NCBI GenBank assembly: GCA_905215195.1
Contig: CAJMPF010000031.1
Span: 1-11,101, forward strand
DNA from: an uncultured bacterium
GTDB lineage: Bacteria > Actinomycetota > Coriobacteriia > Coriobacteriales > Coriobacteriaceae
DNA: 11,101 bases
Direction: 5' to 3'
A program made the translations under genes and the position numbers. The notes beneath the pieces are model-generated. The model was not told the origin of the DNA and ran no database searches. It saw only the letters and a list, made by a program, of their open reading frames with translations. Below, one piece after another: positions 1 to 6,010 of the stretch (within the stretch, counting starts at the first letter, position 1; each line of letters begins with the position of its first letter).

Positions 1-1
1 C

Positions 2-637
2 CGTATGGTGGCGGCGCATCCGGGCATTTTTATGTTCGACGAGCCCATGAGCGCGCTCGATTCCTATCTTAAGAGCGCACTCGAGCAGAACATGCTCGAC
101 CTGTTCGATGCGTGCAACCGCGCCGTGCTCTACGTGAGCCACGACATCGACGAAGCGTGCCGCCTGTGCCAGCGTATCTGCGTGATGCACGACGGGCATG
201 TTGAGGAGATCGGCTCCATTGAGGACGTGGTCCCCCGTCCGCAGACGCTGGCGGCGTTGCGCCTGACGGGCTGCAAGAACACAAGCCGGGCGCGCAAGGT
301 CGGCGATGAAGAAGTGGAGGCCCTCGACTGGGGCATGACCTTTAACGTGGGCCGCGAGGTTCCCGATAATGTGGTGTACCTGGGCATTCGCGCAAGCTAC
401 TTCCATGTTGACAATCGTGCTGAGCGTGGTCGCAACAGCTACGATTTGCACGTGGCGCGCGTGAGCGATTCGCGTTTTGAGCGCCTGGTGCTGTTGGATG
501 CGCCGCGGGCCGATGCGCCCACGCGTCTGCAGTGGAAGGTCAACAAAGTGGGCATGCCTGTCGACGAGCTACCGCAAGCAGGCGAGACGCTGCGCATGCA
601 TTTTGATGCCAGCAGGATCCATTTGGTTTGTCGATAA
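2..637 (+). CDS. modC: Molybdate-type ABC transporter ATP-binding protein, C-terminal part (5' end outside window)
   Basis: This is the cytoplasmic ATPase of an oxyanion importer, most likely for molybdate (tungstate or sulfate are alternatives). The reading frame is open to the left edge, so Walker A and the signature motif lie outside the window. Counting from the first in-window ATG (position 5), the Walker B and D-loop stretch GIFMFDEPMSALD is at residues 7-19 and the H-loop histidine (VSHD) is near residue 46. A stretch PRPQTLAALRLTGCKNTSRA follows, a junction I recognise from anaerobe ModC proteins. The last ~110 residues form the regulatory/TOBE-like C-terminal region, with YLGIRASYF inside it. 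The ATG at 5 is not a real start because it lies inside the ATPase fold. A hairpin terminator follows 11 nt after the stop, so the gene is probably transcribed separately from the DCCP genes downstream. The ATPase call is secure; the molybdate specificity rests on family resemblance. Confidence 0.82.
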   Translation, partial: RMVAAHPGIFMFDEPMSALDSYLKSALEQNMLDLFDACNRAVLYVSHDIDEACRLCQRICVMHDGHVEEIGSIEDVVPRPQTLAALRLTGCKNTSRARKVGDEEVEALDWGMTFNVGREVPDNVVYLGIRASYFHVDNRAERGRNSYDLHVARVSDSRFERLVLLDAPRADAPTRLQWKVNKVGMPVDELPQAGETLRMHFDASRIHLVCR

Positions 638-648
638 CGCCGGGTAAT

Positions 649-683
649 GCCGTCGGGGATATAAGCCTCGGCGGCTTTGTCTT
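649..683 (+). terminator. Rho-independent terminator after modC
   Basis: A 10-bp stem pairs 649-658 (GCCGTCGGGG) with 666-675 (CCTCGGCGGC), including two G-U pairs. It has a 7-nt loop and is followed by the T-rich run TTTGTCTT. It starts 11 nt after the modC stop codon. The tail is interrupted by a G and a C, so termination may be partial. Confidence 0.65.
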
Positions 684-770
684 GCCGTTCGCCGAATGAT
701 GGATGACAAACTCTTATCAACACAGATAATTATTTATTAAACGACGGCACACGACGCTGTCGTACGAATG

Positions 771-802
771 TCAACGGTGTTCGCATGTTCGATGACCGTT
801 GA
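771..802 (+). promoter_or_regulatory. Inverted repeat, candidate operator overlapping a promoter
   Basis: TCAACGGT (771-778) and ACCGTTGA (795-802) are perfect 8-bp inverted arms separated by 16 nt. The arms flank the candidate -35 element and sit in the -35/-10 spacer, which suits binding by a dimeric repressor or activator. No regulator gene is present in the window, so its identity is unknown. Confidence 0.4.
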
Positions 803-808
803 TATAGT
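780..808 (+). promoter_or_regulatory. Candidate sigma70-type promoter of the DCCP/importer locus
   Basis: A -35-like TTCGCA (780-785) lies 17 bp upstream of a good -10-like TATAGT (803-808), predicting a start near 815. It lies downstream of the modC terminator, immediately upstream of a strong ribosome-binding site, and after an A+T-rich stretch (about 713-740) that could act as an UP element. The assignment rests on motif matching alone; the -35 matches consensus at only four of six bases. Confidence 0.35.
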
Positions 809-819
809 TGACCTCAACT
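806..819 (+). promoter_or_regulatory. Palindrome AGTTGA-CC-TCAACT, candidate second operator
   Basis: This is a perfect 6-bp inverted repeat with a 2-nt centre. It reuses the GTTGA/TCAAC half-site found at 771-775 and 798-802. It overlaps the -10 and the predicted transcription start, so occupancy would be expected to block initiation. MerR-family promoters often carry similar CCTCAACTT-type sequences, but the right half expected for that family is degraded here. Confidence 0.35.
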
Positions 820-838
820 TGTAAAGGAGGGTGCGCAC

Positions 839-907
839 ATGCCGCAGACGACATACATTCGCCGCGTTGCCGCGCGCGCCCTGTATATCGCTCGGAGTCG
901 CATATGA
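839..907 (+). CDS. Possible 22-residue leader peptide or small protein
   Basis: This short ORF starts with ATG eight nt after a near-perfect Shine-Dalgarno (AAAGGAGGG, 823-831), the strongest ribosome-binding site in the window. It ends at TGA 905-907. The peptide begins MPQTTYIRRVAARAL and is strongly basic (five arginines, no acidic residue), with no membrane segment. I recognise no family. Its stop overlaps an ATG (904-906) in another frame, which opens an unconvincing ORF running to 1074. It lies about 160 nt upstream of DCCP1, so it could be a regulatory upstream ORF, a small basic protein, or a chance ORF behind a ribosome-binding-site-like sequence. Its function cannot be told from the sequence. 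Confidence 0.3.
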   Translation: MPQTTYIRRVAARALYIARSRI

Positions 908-1066
908 GCAGGTATGTTCACGGCTCCGGGAGAGACGACGCACAACTAAATAATCGACCGCAAAGCAGGTTCCCTAAAATTCCGGGTTTGAGCACGGCCG
1001 GGCAATCGCCGCTCGTCGTGCATCGATACCGCTGTTATCCGTTTTTGGTTCGAGAGGGGAACCGTC
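908..1066 (+). promoter_or_regulatory. Leader region of the DCCP1 transcript
   Basis: If transcription starts near 815, the DCCP1 mRNA has a leader of about 250 nt. I looked for the sequence landmarks of common riboswitches and for a T-box and found none I could defend. At its 3' end GGTTC (1047-1051) pairs with GAACC (1059-1063). This places most of the ribosome-binding site GAGAGGGGA (1052-1060) in the 7-nt hairpin loop. That could modulate initiation, but a 5-bp stem is short and may be incidental. Confidence 0.3.
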
Positions 1067-2350
1067 ATGGCTGAAGAATTCGATTTCCATCCGATGTGGG
1101 AGAGCCTCGGCATGAATCTTGCCGACCACGACATGCTGCTGGGCGCCGTGGGCCAGATGTACGGCGATATGTTCCTGACGCAGAACAATCGCCCCAAGTC
1201 CACGTCCTACCTGGATTTTGTCGCCACCAACATCCACAGCGGCCGTATTAAGGAGATGCTCGACAAGAAGGAGGCCGGCGAGGCCACCAAGATCGTCGGT
1301 TCGTTCTGCGTGTACGTGCCCGAGGAGATCGTGCTTGCCTGTGACGGCATTCCCGTGGGCCTGTGCTCGGGTGCCGATTGGGCAACCGATAAGGTCGAGG
1401 AGCACCTACCGCGCAACACCTGCCCGCTTATCAAGAGCTTTGCCGGCTTTAAGCTGGGCGAGGTCTGCCCCTACATTGAGTCGAGTGACTTGGTGGTAGG
1501 CGAGAACACCTGCGATGGTAAGAAGAAGGCTTATGAGTTTTTTGCCACGCAAAAGAACATGTACGTCATGGATATTCCCAACGTGCACGATGAGTCGACG
1601 CTCGTGACTTGGAAGGCCGAGGTCAAAAAGCTCGCCGCCAAGATCGAGGAAGAGTGTGGCGTCAAGATTACGCCCGAGCGCCTGAAGGCCGCCATCCACG
1701 CCGTCAATGAGAAGCGTCGCGCCCTGCAGCGTCTCGCTGCCACGCGCGCTGCCGATCCGGCGCCCATCAGCGGTCTCGACAGCCTGCTGACCGTTCAGGC
1801 CGCCTTTATGGACGACACGCCGCGCTTGACCGGCGCCATCAACGACATGGCCGCCGAGTGCGAACAGCGCGTTGAAGCCGGCGAGGGCGTGGCGCCCAAG
1901 GGCACCAAGCGCATCCTGTACACCGGTACGCCCATGGCCGTGCCCAACTGGAAGCTGTTCAACCTCATCGAGAAGGCCGGTGGCGTCGTGGTGGGCGAGG
2001 AGTCCTGCACGGGCTCGCGCTACTACAAGGACTTGGTCGACGAGTCCGGCGAGACGGTCGACGAGATGCTCGACGCCATCGCCGAGCGCTACTTTAAGAT
2101 CAACTGCGCTGTCTTTACGCCCAACGACCAGCGTATGAAGGACATTGTCCAGATGGCCAAGGACCTGCATGCCGACGGTATCGTCGACGTGGCCCTGCAG
2201 TTCTGCACGCTCTACGAGATGGAGTCGTTTGCCGTGGAGAAGGCCGCCGAGCAGGCCGGCATTCCGTTTATGCACATCACGACCGACTACGCCGGTGAGG
2301 ATGCCGGTCAGCTCCAGACCCGCATCGAGGCCTTCCTCGAGACGATTTAG
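1067..2350 (+). CDS. Double-cubane cluster protein, 2-hydroxyacyl-CoA dehydratase (HgdB/FldB-like) family (DCCP1)
   Basis: This is a 427-residue cytoplasmic iron-sulfur enzyme. The family hallmark block NTCPLIKSFAGF...CPY...SDLVVGENTCDGKKK covers residues 117-154, followed by RILYTGTPMAVPNWK (282-296), ESCTG (312-316), INCAVFTPND (345-354) and a terminal GQLQTRIEAFLETI. Cysteines shared with the paralogue at 7858-9021 are C81, C100, C119, C134, C149, C314, C347 and C380. Characterised DCCPs hold an [8Fe-9S] double cubane with six cysteines; C119, C134, C149, C314, C347 and C380 are my candidates. Members accept electrons from an ATP-dependent activator and reduce small molecules, but their physiological substrate is generally unknown. 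The ATG at 1067 is chosen because GAGAGGGGA lies 6 nt upstream. The absence of acyl-CoA genes nearby argues against a classical dehydratase. Family is certain; DCCP rather than dehydratase is likely; substrate is unknown. Confidence 0.9.
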   Translation: MAEEFDFHPMWESLGMNLADHDMLLGAVGQMYGDMFLTQNNRPKSTSYLDFVATNIHSGRIKEMLDKKEAGEATKIVGSFCVYVPEEIVLACDGIPVGLCSGADWATDKVEEHLPRNTCPLIKSFAGFKLGEVCPYIESSDLVVGENTCDGKKKAYEFFATQKNMYVMDIPNVHDESTLVTWKAEVKKLAAKIEEECGVKITPERLKAAIHAVNEKRRALQRLAATRAADPAPISGLDSLLTVQAAFMDDTPRLTGAINDMAAECEQRVEAGEGVAPKGTKRILYTGTPMAVPNWKLFNLIEKAGGVVVGEESCTGSRYYKDLVDESGETVDEMLDAIAERYFKINCAVFTPNDQRMKDIVQMAKDLHADGIVDVALQFCTLYEMESFAVEKAAEQAGIPFMHITTDYAGEDAGQLQTRIEAFLETI

Positions 2351-2381
2351 CCGCACCTGCGCTGGGCCGTGCCGCCGGGTG

Positions 2382-2410
2382 TTCCTATCCGCGCGATAGG
2401 GATTTCTCTG
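2382..2410 (+). other. Small hairpin after DCCP1
   Basis: TTCCTATC (2382-2389) pairs with GATAGGGA (2395-2402), giving 8 bp with one G-U around a 5-nt loop, followed by TTTCTCTG. It could be a weak terminator or a 3'-end stabiliser for the DCCP1 mRNA. Confidence 0.3.
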
Positions 2411-2466
2411 TTGCCATGTCGGTCGGTGTCCGGATGCACCGCAGGGCGCCGATCGGCTTCGCATAG

Positions 2467-2515
2467 CTGCCGGGCGGGGATTTCCGCCGTCCTGGCAGAT
2501 TCTATCTGTTTGTTC
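2467..2515 (+). terminator. Strong hairpin with T-rich tail between DCCP1 and the receptor gene (terminator/attenuator)
   Basis: CTGCCGGGCGG (2467-2477) pairs with CCG-T-CCTGGCAG (2487-2498), an 11-bp stem with one bulged T (2490) and one G-U pair. It is followed by ATTCTATCTGTTTGTT, which is T-rich but interrupted. It ends only 35 nt before the receptor start codon and no clear promoter fits between them. Partial termination or RNA processing that separates DCCP1 from importer expression is more likely than a full stop. Confidence 0.45.
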
Positions 2516-2533
2516 AGACACGAAAGGAACTCA

Positions 2534-4138
2534 ATGAACAACGACCTTTTCAAGGCGGGCGTTTCCCGTCGCGGTTTTCTGACCGGCTCCGCTGCCCTGT
2601 GCGTCATGGCGGGCCTCACCGGCTGCGGCGGTTCGGGCGCCGAGAGCGGTAGCGCCGCCGCCACCGGCCAGGATGTGGAGTATCGCGACGAGCTGCAGAT
2701 CGCGTTACCGGCGAGCCCGGACGGGCTCGATCCGCACACCACGTCGTCGCTTGTGACCATGGACGTCATCTGCAACGTTGTCGAGCCGCTCTTTGGCCTC
2801 GATAGCGACTACGAGCCCCGGCCCGTGCTGGCCAAGGGCTATGAGGTCTCCGACGACGGCCTGACCTACACCATCAAGCTACGCGAGGACGTTACCTTCC
2901 ACAACGGCAAGGAGTTTGGCTCCGAGGACGTCGTGGCTTCGATGAACCGCTGGCTCACCGTCAACGATCGCGCCGCGAGCCTGCTGCCCGGCGCCACCTT
3001 CGCCGCCTCGGGCGACCACGAGGTCACCTGCACGCTGACCGAGCCCGCCATCGACTTTCTGATCATCCTGGGCAACCACTCCCAGTATCCGGGTATCTTC
3101 CCCTCCGAGGTCATCGAGGCCGCGGGCGATACCGGCGTGACCGAGTACGTGGGTACCGGTGCTTACAAGTTTGTGGAGTGGAAGCAGGACCAGTACGTCC
3201 ATCTCACCCGCTACGAAGACTATGTCGCCGCTCACGGCAAGGCTTCGGGCTACACCGGCAAGGTCTCCGCGCCCACCAAGGACATCTACTATCAGTTCGT
3301 GACCGAGGCCTCCACGCGCGTGAGTGGGTTTGAGACCGGCGAGTACGATATCGCTGGCGAGATCCCCACCGAGAACTACCACGACTTCGACGGCAACGAC
3401 GACGTCAAGCTCTACACCCATAATGCCGGCGTTCTGACCGCCTTCCTCAACATGAACGAGGGCGTCTTCGCCGACGAGGAGATCCGCAAGTGCGCTCTCA
3501 TGGCTATCGACTGCGAGGCGGCCGCTCTTGCCGCCTATGGCGAGAAGGAACTCTTCAACATCGATCCCAACCTTGGCAACCCCGAGAACACTCAGTGGGC
3601 GACCGATGCGGGCAAGAAGTACTTTAACCAGGCCGACGCCAAGGCCGCCAAGAAGGCCCTGGCCAAGACCTCTTATGCCGGTGAGACGGTCAAGCTGCTG
3701 ACCACCCCCGACTACAAGGATATGTACAACGCCACCGTCGCGCTGCAGGAGCAGCTCGAGAAGGCCGGCTTCACCGCCGAGGTCGACAGCTACGAGTTCG
3801 CGACCTTCATGGACATCCGCTCCGGCAAGCCCGAGCAGTGGGACCTCTTTGTGGCCTCCACCAACTACAAGCCCATCCCGGCCCAGTCCCTCTCGGTCTC
3901 CAAGGCCTTCTATGGCCTGTCCGACGAGAAGGCGCTCAAGCTCGTGGCCGAGACCCGCACCGCCAAGGACACCGACGCCGCGGCCAAGAAGTGGGCCGAG
4001 GCTCAGGAGCGCCTCTATGAGATCGCCGTCATCGAGCCGCTTTGCCACTACGCTTCCATCACGGGCACCCAGGCAGACGTCGAGGACGTCGAGGTGCTCG
4101 ACGGCGCCATCGTTTGGAACGCCAAGCGTCCGGAGTAA
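2534..4138 (+). CDS. Family 5 extracellular solute-binding lipoprotein of a peptide/nickel-type ABC importer
   Basis: This is the receptor (534 residues) that captures substrate outside the membrane for the permeases and ATPases encoded next. The N-terminus carries a twin-arginine motif SRRGFLTG (residues 11-18), a short hydrophobic segment and the lipobox LTGC with the lipidated cysteine at C31. This predicts Tat-dependent export and anchoring as a lipoprotein. After a Gly/Ser/Ala linker, the family 5 pattern is visible: LAKGYEVSDDGLTYTIKLRE (99-118) with VTFHNG just after, then YVGTGAYKFVEW further on. The ATG at 2534 is preferred over in-frame starts from 2369 because AAAGGA (2523-2528) is 5 nt upstream and it places the signal peptide at the N-terminus. 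The family covers di- and oligopeptides, nickel chelates, glutathione and other small ligands. Nothing visible fixes the ligand. Its position between two DCCP genes suggests it feeds them. Confidence 0.92.
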   Translation: MNNDLFKAGVSRRGFLTGSAALCVMAGLTGCGGSGAESGSAAATGQDVEYRDELQIALPASPDGLDPHTTSSLVTMDVICNVVEPLFGLDSDYEPRPVLAKGYEVSDDGLTYTIKLREDVTFHNGKEFGSEDVVASMNRWLTVNDRAASLLPGATFAASGDHEVTCTLTEPAIDFLIILGNHSQYPGIFPSEVIEAAGDTGVTEYVGTGAYKFVEWKQDQYVHLTRYEDYVAAHGKASGYTGKVSAPTKDIYYQFVTEASTRVSGFETGEYDIAGEIPTENYHDFDGNDDVKLYTHNAGVLTAFLNMNEGVFADEEIRKCALMAIDCEAAALAAYGEKELFNIDPNLGNPENTQWATDAGKKYFNQADAKAAKKALAKTSYAGETVKLLTTPDYKDMYNATVALQEQLEKAGFTAEVDSYEFATFMDIRSGKPEQWDLFVASTNYKPIPAQSLSVSKAFYGLSDEKALKLVAETRTAKDTDAAAKKWAEAQERLYEIAVIEPLCHYASITGTQADVEDVEVLDGAIVWNAKRPE

Positions 4139-4148
4139 TGCAATAGAT

Positions 4149-4192
4149 GGCGTGGCGGCTGGAGGGGTCTGGTCCCCTGTGGCTGCCACGCC
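4149..4192 (+). other. Long hairpin between receptor and permease genes
   Basis: GGCGTGGC (4149-4156) pairs perfectly with GCCACGCC (4185-4192), and AGGGG (4163-4167) with CCCCT (4174-4178). The segment between is largely paired through G-C and G-U pairs, giving a nearly continuous stem. It is not followed by a T-run, so it is not a typical intrinsic terminator. Hairpins at this place in binding-protein operons commonly protect the receptor mRNA and lower expression of the downstream membrane genes; that role here is inferred. Confidence 0.55.
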
Positions 4193-4226
4193 CTGTCCAC
4201 GTTCAGAGGGGAAATAGACGCCTCGC

Positions 4227-5180
4227 ATGTTGAAGTACACGCTCAAACGTATAGGCGCGATGGTTCCGGTGATGCTCATCATCTCGGTCGTCGTGTTTTT
4301 GATTATCTATCTCACGCCGGGCGACCCGGCCTCTTCGATGCTCGGCATGGAGGCTTCGGCCGACCAGATCGAGCGCGTCAACGATAGCCTGGGACTCAAC
4401 GAGCCGCTGCCGCAGCGCTACGTTGAGTGGATGGGCGGCGTACTTACCGGCGACCTGGGCGATTCGTATTTTATGCGCCAGCCCGTCACGCAGGCGATCG
4501 CCGAGCACTTTGGCCCCACGCTATCGCTCGCGCTTCTGGCACAGCTCATCGCGCTGCTGATTGCACTGCCCTGCGGCGTCGTCGCTGCCCTCAAACATGG
4601 GTCGCGCACCGACGCGGTCTTGCGTGTCGTTGCTCTTTTGGGCGTGGCGATACCCGGCTTTTTGATGGCGCTCATGCTTATGTGGCTGTTTGCCGTCACG
4701 TTGCGCGTGTTCCCGGTGGCCGGCTATGCGCCACTATCGAAGGGCTGGTTCAGCCATTTACGCTATCTTGCGTTGCCGGCCATATCGCTTGGATGCGTGC
4801 AGGCGGCCCTGCTCATGCGCATGACCCGTTCGAGCGTTATCGAGGCCATGCAGCTTGACTGCGTCAAGACGGCGCGTGCCAAGGGCGTCTCCGAGGTTCG
4901 CGTGGTGCTGGCCCATGCCCTGCGCAACGCAGCGCTGCCGATTCTCACCTCGGTCGGCTATTCTTTTGGCGCCCTGATTACGGGTGCCGTGGTGACTGAG
5001 GCCATTTTTAATATCCCTGGTTTGGGCCAGCTGGTCACGAGCTCTATCGAGCGTCGCGACTATCCGGTGATTCAGGGCGTGCTGCTGGTCATCGCCTTGT
5101 TGAATTCGGTGATCAATCTGGCCGTCGACCTTGCCTACGGCGCTTTTGACCCGCGTGCTCGCAAATGGGGCGATGCATGA
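4227..5180 (+). CDS. dppB: Peptide/nickel-type ABC transporter permease, DppB-like
   Basis: This is the first membrane subunit (317 residues) of the importer. It has an N-terminal membrane segment at about residues 10-29, then the usual extracytoplasmic region (PGDPASSMLG to about 95), then several hydrophobic helices. The EAA-type coupling loop that contacts the ATPases is around residues 207-235 (ARAKGVSEVRVVLAHALRNA within it). Family-typical FNIPGLGQLV (261-270), RRDYPVIQG (276-284) and AYGAFDPRAR close the protein. An AGAGGGGA ribosome-binding site is 14 nt before the ATG, unusually far, and an in-frame TAG at 4215-4217 excludes an earlier start. Translation may therefore be weaker than for the receptor. 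The stop overlaps the next gene's ATG as ATGA. The symbol denotes family resemblance, not proven dipeptide transport. Confidence 0.9.
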   Translation: MLKYTLKRIGAMVPVMLIISVVVFLIIYLTPGDPASSMLGMEASADQIERVNDSLGLNEPLPQRYVEWMGGVLTGDLGDSYFMRQPVTQAIAEHFGPTLSLALLAQLIALLIALPCGVVAALKHGSRTDAVLRVVALLGVAIPGFLMALMLMWLFAVTLRVFPVAGYAPLSKGWFSHLRYLALPAISLGCVQAALLMRMTRSSVIEAMQLDCVKTARAKGVSEVRVVLAHALRNAALPILTSVGYSFGALITGAVVTEAIFNIPGLGQLVTSSIERRDYPVIQGVLLVIALLNSVINLAVDLAYGAFDPRARKWGDA

Positions 5181-6007
5181 TGACAAACTTTAAGAAGGCT
5201 CTTGCCAACAAGGGGTTTGTGGTCGGCGGCTGCATTTTCCTGGCGATTGCGCTGATCGCGCTCGTCGGTCCGCTGGTGTGGACGGTTGATCCCAATGCGC
5301 AGGAGATGACGTTGCGACTTTCGGCACCTTCGCCCGCGCATCCCTTTGGCTGCGATGACTTTGGCCGCGACCTGCTTGCCCGCGTCATCGTTGGCGCGCG
5401 CGTGTCGCTTGGCGTTGGCATTGCCGTCACGCTCACGACGAGTGTGCTCGGCTTGGTGATCGGCGCCTATGCGTGCTACAACGAGAGACTCGATCATATT
5501 CTCATGCGCATCTGCGACGGCCTTATGTCCATTCCGGGCGTGCTGCTGGCTATCGCGCTCATGGCCATGATGGGGGCGAGCGTGTGGAACGTCATCATCG
5601 CGCTTTCCATCGTCTATACGCCCAGCATGGCGCGCATCGTGCGCTCGCGTGCGATGGTGGTCAAGGAGGAGCCCTTTGTGGAGGCCCTGCGCGTGCAGGG
5701 CGCCTCGACCGCGCGCATCGTGTGGTTGCATATCGTGCCCAACGTTATGGCACCCTTCCTGGTGCAGGCGACGTTCGTCTTTGCCGAGGCCGTGCTCTCG
5801 GAGGCCGCCCTCTCGTTTCTGGGCCTGGGTATCAAGGCACCCGACGCCAGCTGGGGAAACATCCTGCAGGCGGGCAAGAACGTGATGCGCAAAGCCTGGT
5901 GGATGATCTTCTTCCCGGCTATCGCCATCATCGCGAGCGTGCTTTCGCTGAACCTTGCCGGCGACGGCCTGCGCGACGCCCTCGATCCCAAGACCAAGGA
6001 GGACTAG
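5177..6007 (+). CDS. dppC: Peptide/nickel-type ABC transporter permease, DppC-like
   Basis: This second membrane subunit (276 residues from this start) pairs with the DppB-like permease to form the translocation channel. Visible features are an N-terminal hydrophobic helix (about 13-36), HPFGCDDFGRDLLARVIVGA (residues 55-74), the EAA-type loop around 166-190 (EALRVQGASTARIVWLHIVP), SFLGLG (213-218) and the terminal GDGLRDALDP. I chose the ATG at 5177 because it overlaps the upstream stop in an ATGA arrangement, typical of translational coupling. The ATG at 5180 is equally possible, and one at 5165 would add only four residues with poorer coupling. Its stop is 3 nt before the next start codon. 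Confidence 0.9.
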   Translation: MMTNFKKALANKGFVVGGCIFLAIALIALVGPLVWTVDPNAQEMTLRLSAPSPAHPFGCDDFGRDLLARVIVGARVSLGVGIAVTLTTSVLGLVIGAYACYNERLDHILMRICDGLMSIPGVLLAIALMAMMGASVWNVIIALSIVYTPSMARIVRSRAMVVKEEPFVEALRVQGASTARIVWLHIVPNVMAPFLVQATFVFAEAVLSEAALSFLGLGIKAPDASWGNILQAGKNVMRKAWWMIFFPAIAIIASVLSLNLAGDGLRDALDPKTKED

Positions 6008-6010
6008 CCC

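Noticed and set aside
638..1066. Known riboswitch or molybdenum-cofactor element in the leader
   Set aside because: I could not match conserved core sequences of any riboswitch class; only short dyads and an upstream ORF are visible.
808..1074. + strand frame of 88 codons running through the DCCP1 leader
   Set aside because: It starts at a TTG with no suitable ribosome-binding site, runs into the DCCP1 start in another frame, and shows no recognisable motif.
2..2350. Functional link between molybdate uptake and DCCP1 because DCCPs have nitrogenase-like activity
   Set aside because: DCCP clusters contain iron and sulfur only, and a terminator plus a separate promoter lie between the genes; adjacency alone is not evidence.
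1406..2521. 371-codon minus-strand frame opposite DCCP1
   Set aside because: It lies antisense to conserved dehydratase-family motifs; its own translation shows no family motif.
2879..4282. Long open frame (467 codons) on the minus strand opposite the receptor gene
   Set aside because: Its translation is low-complexity (Gly, Leu, Val, Asp rich) as expected antisense to a GC-rich gene, with no recognisable domain, and the + strand gene is unambiguous.
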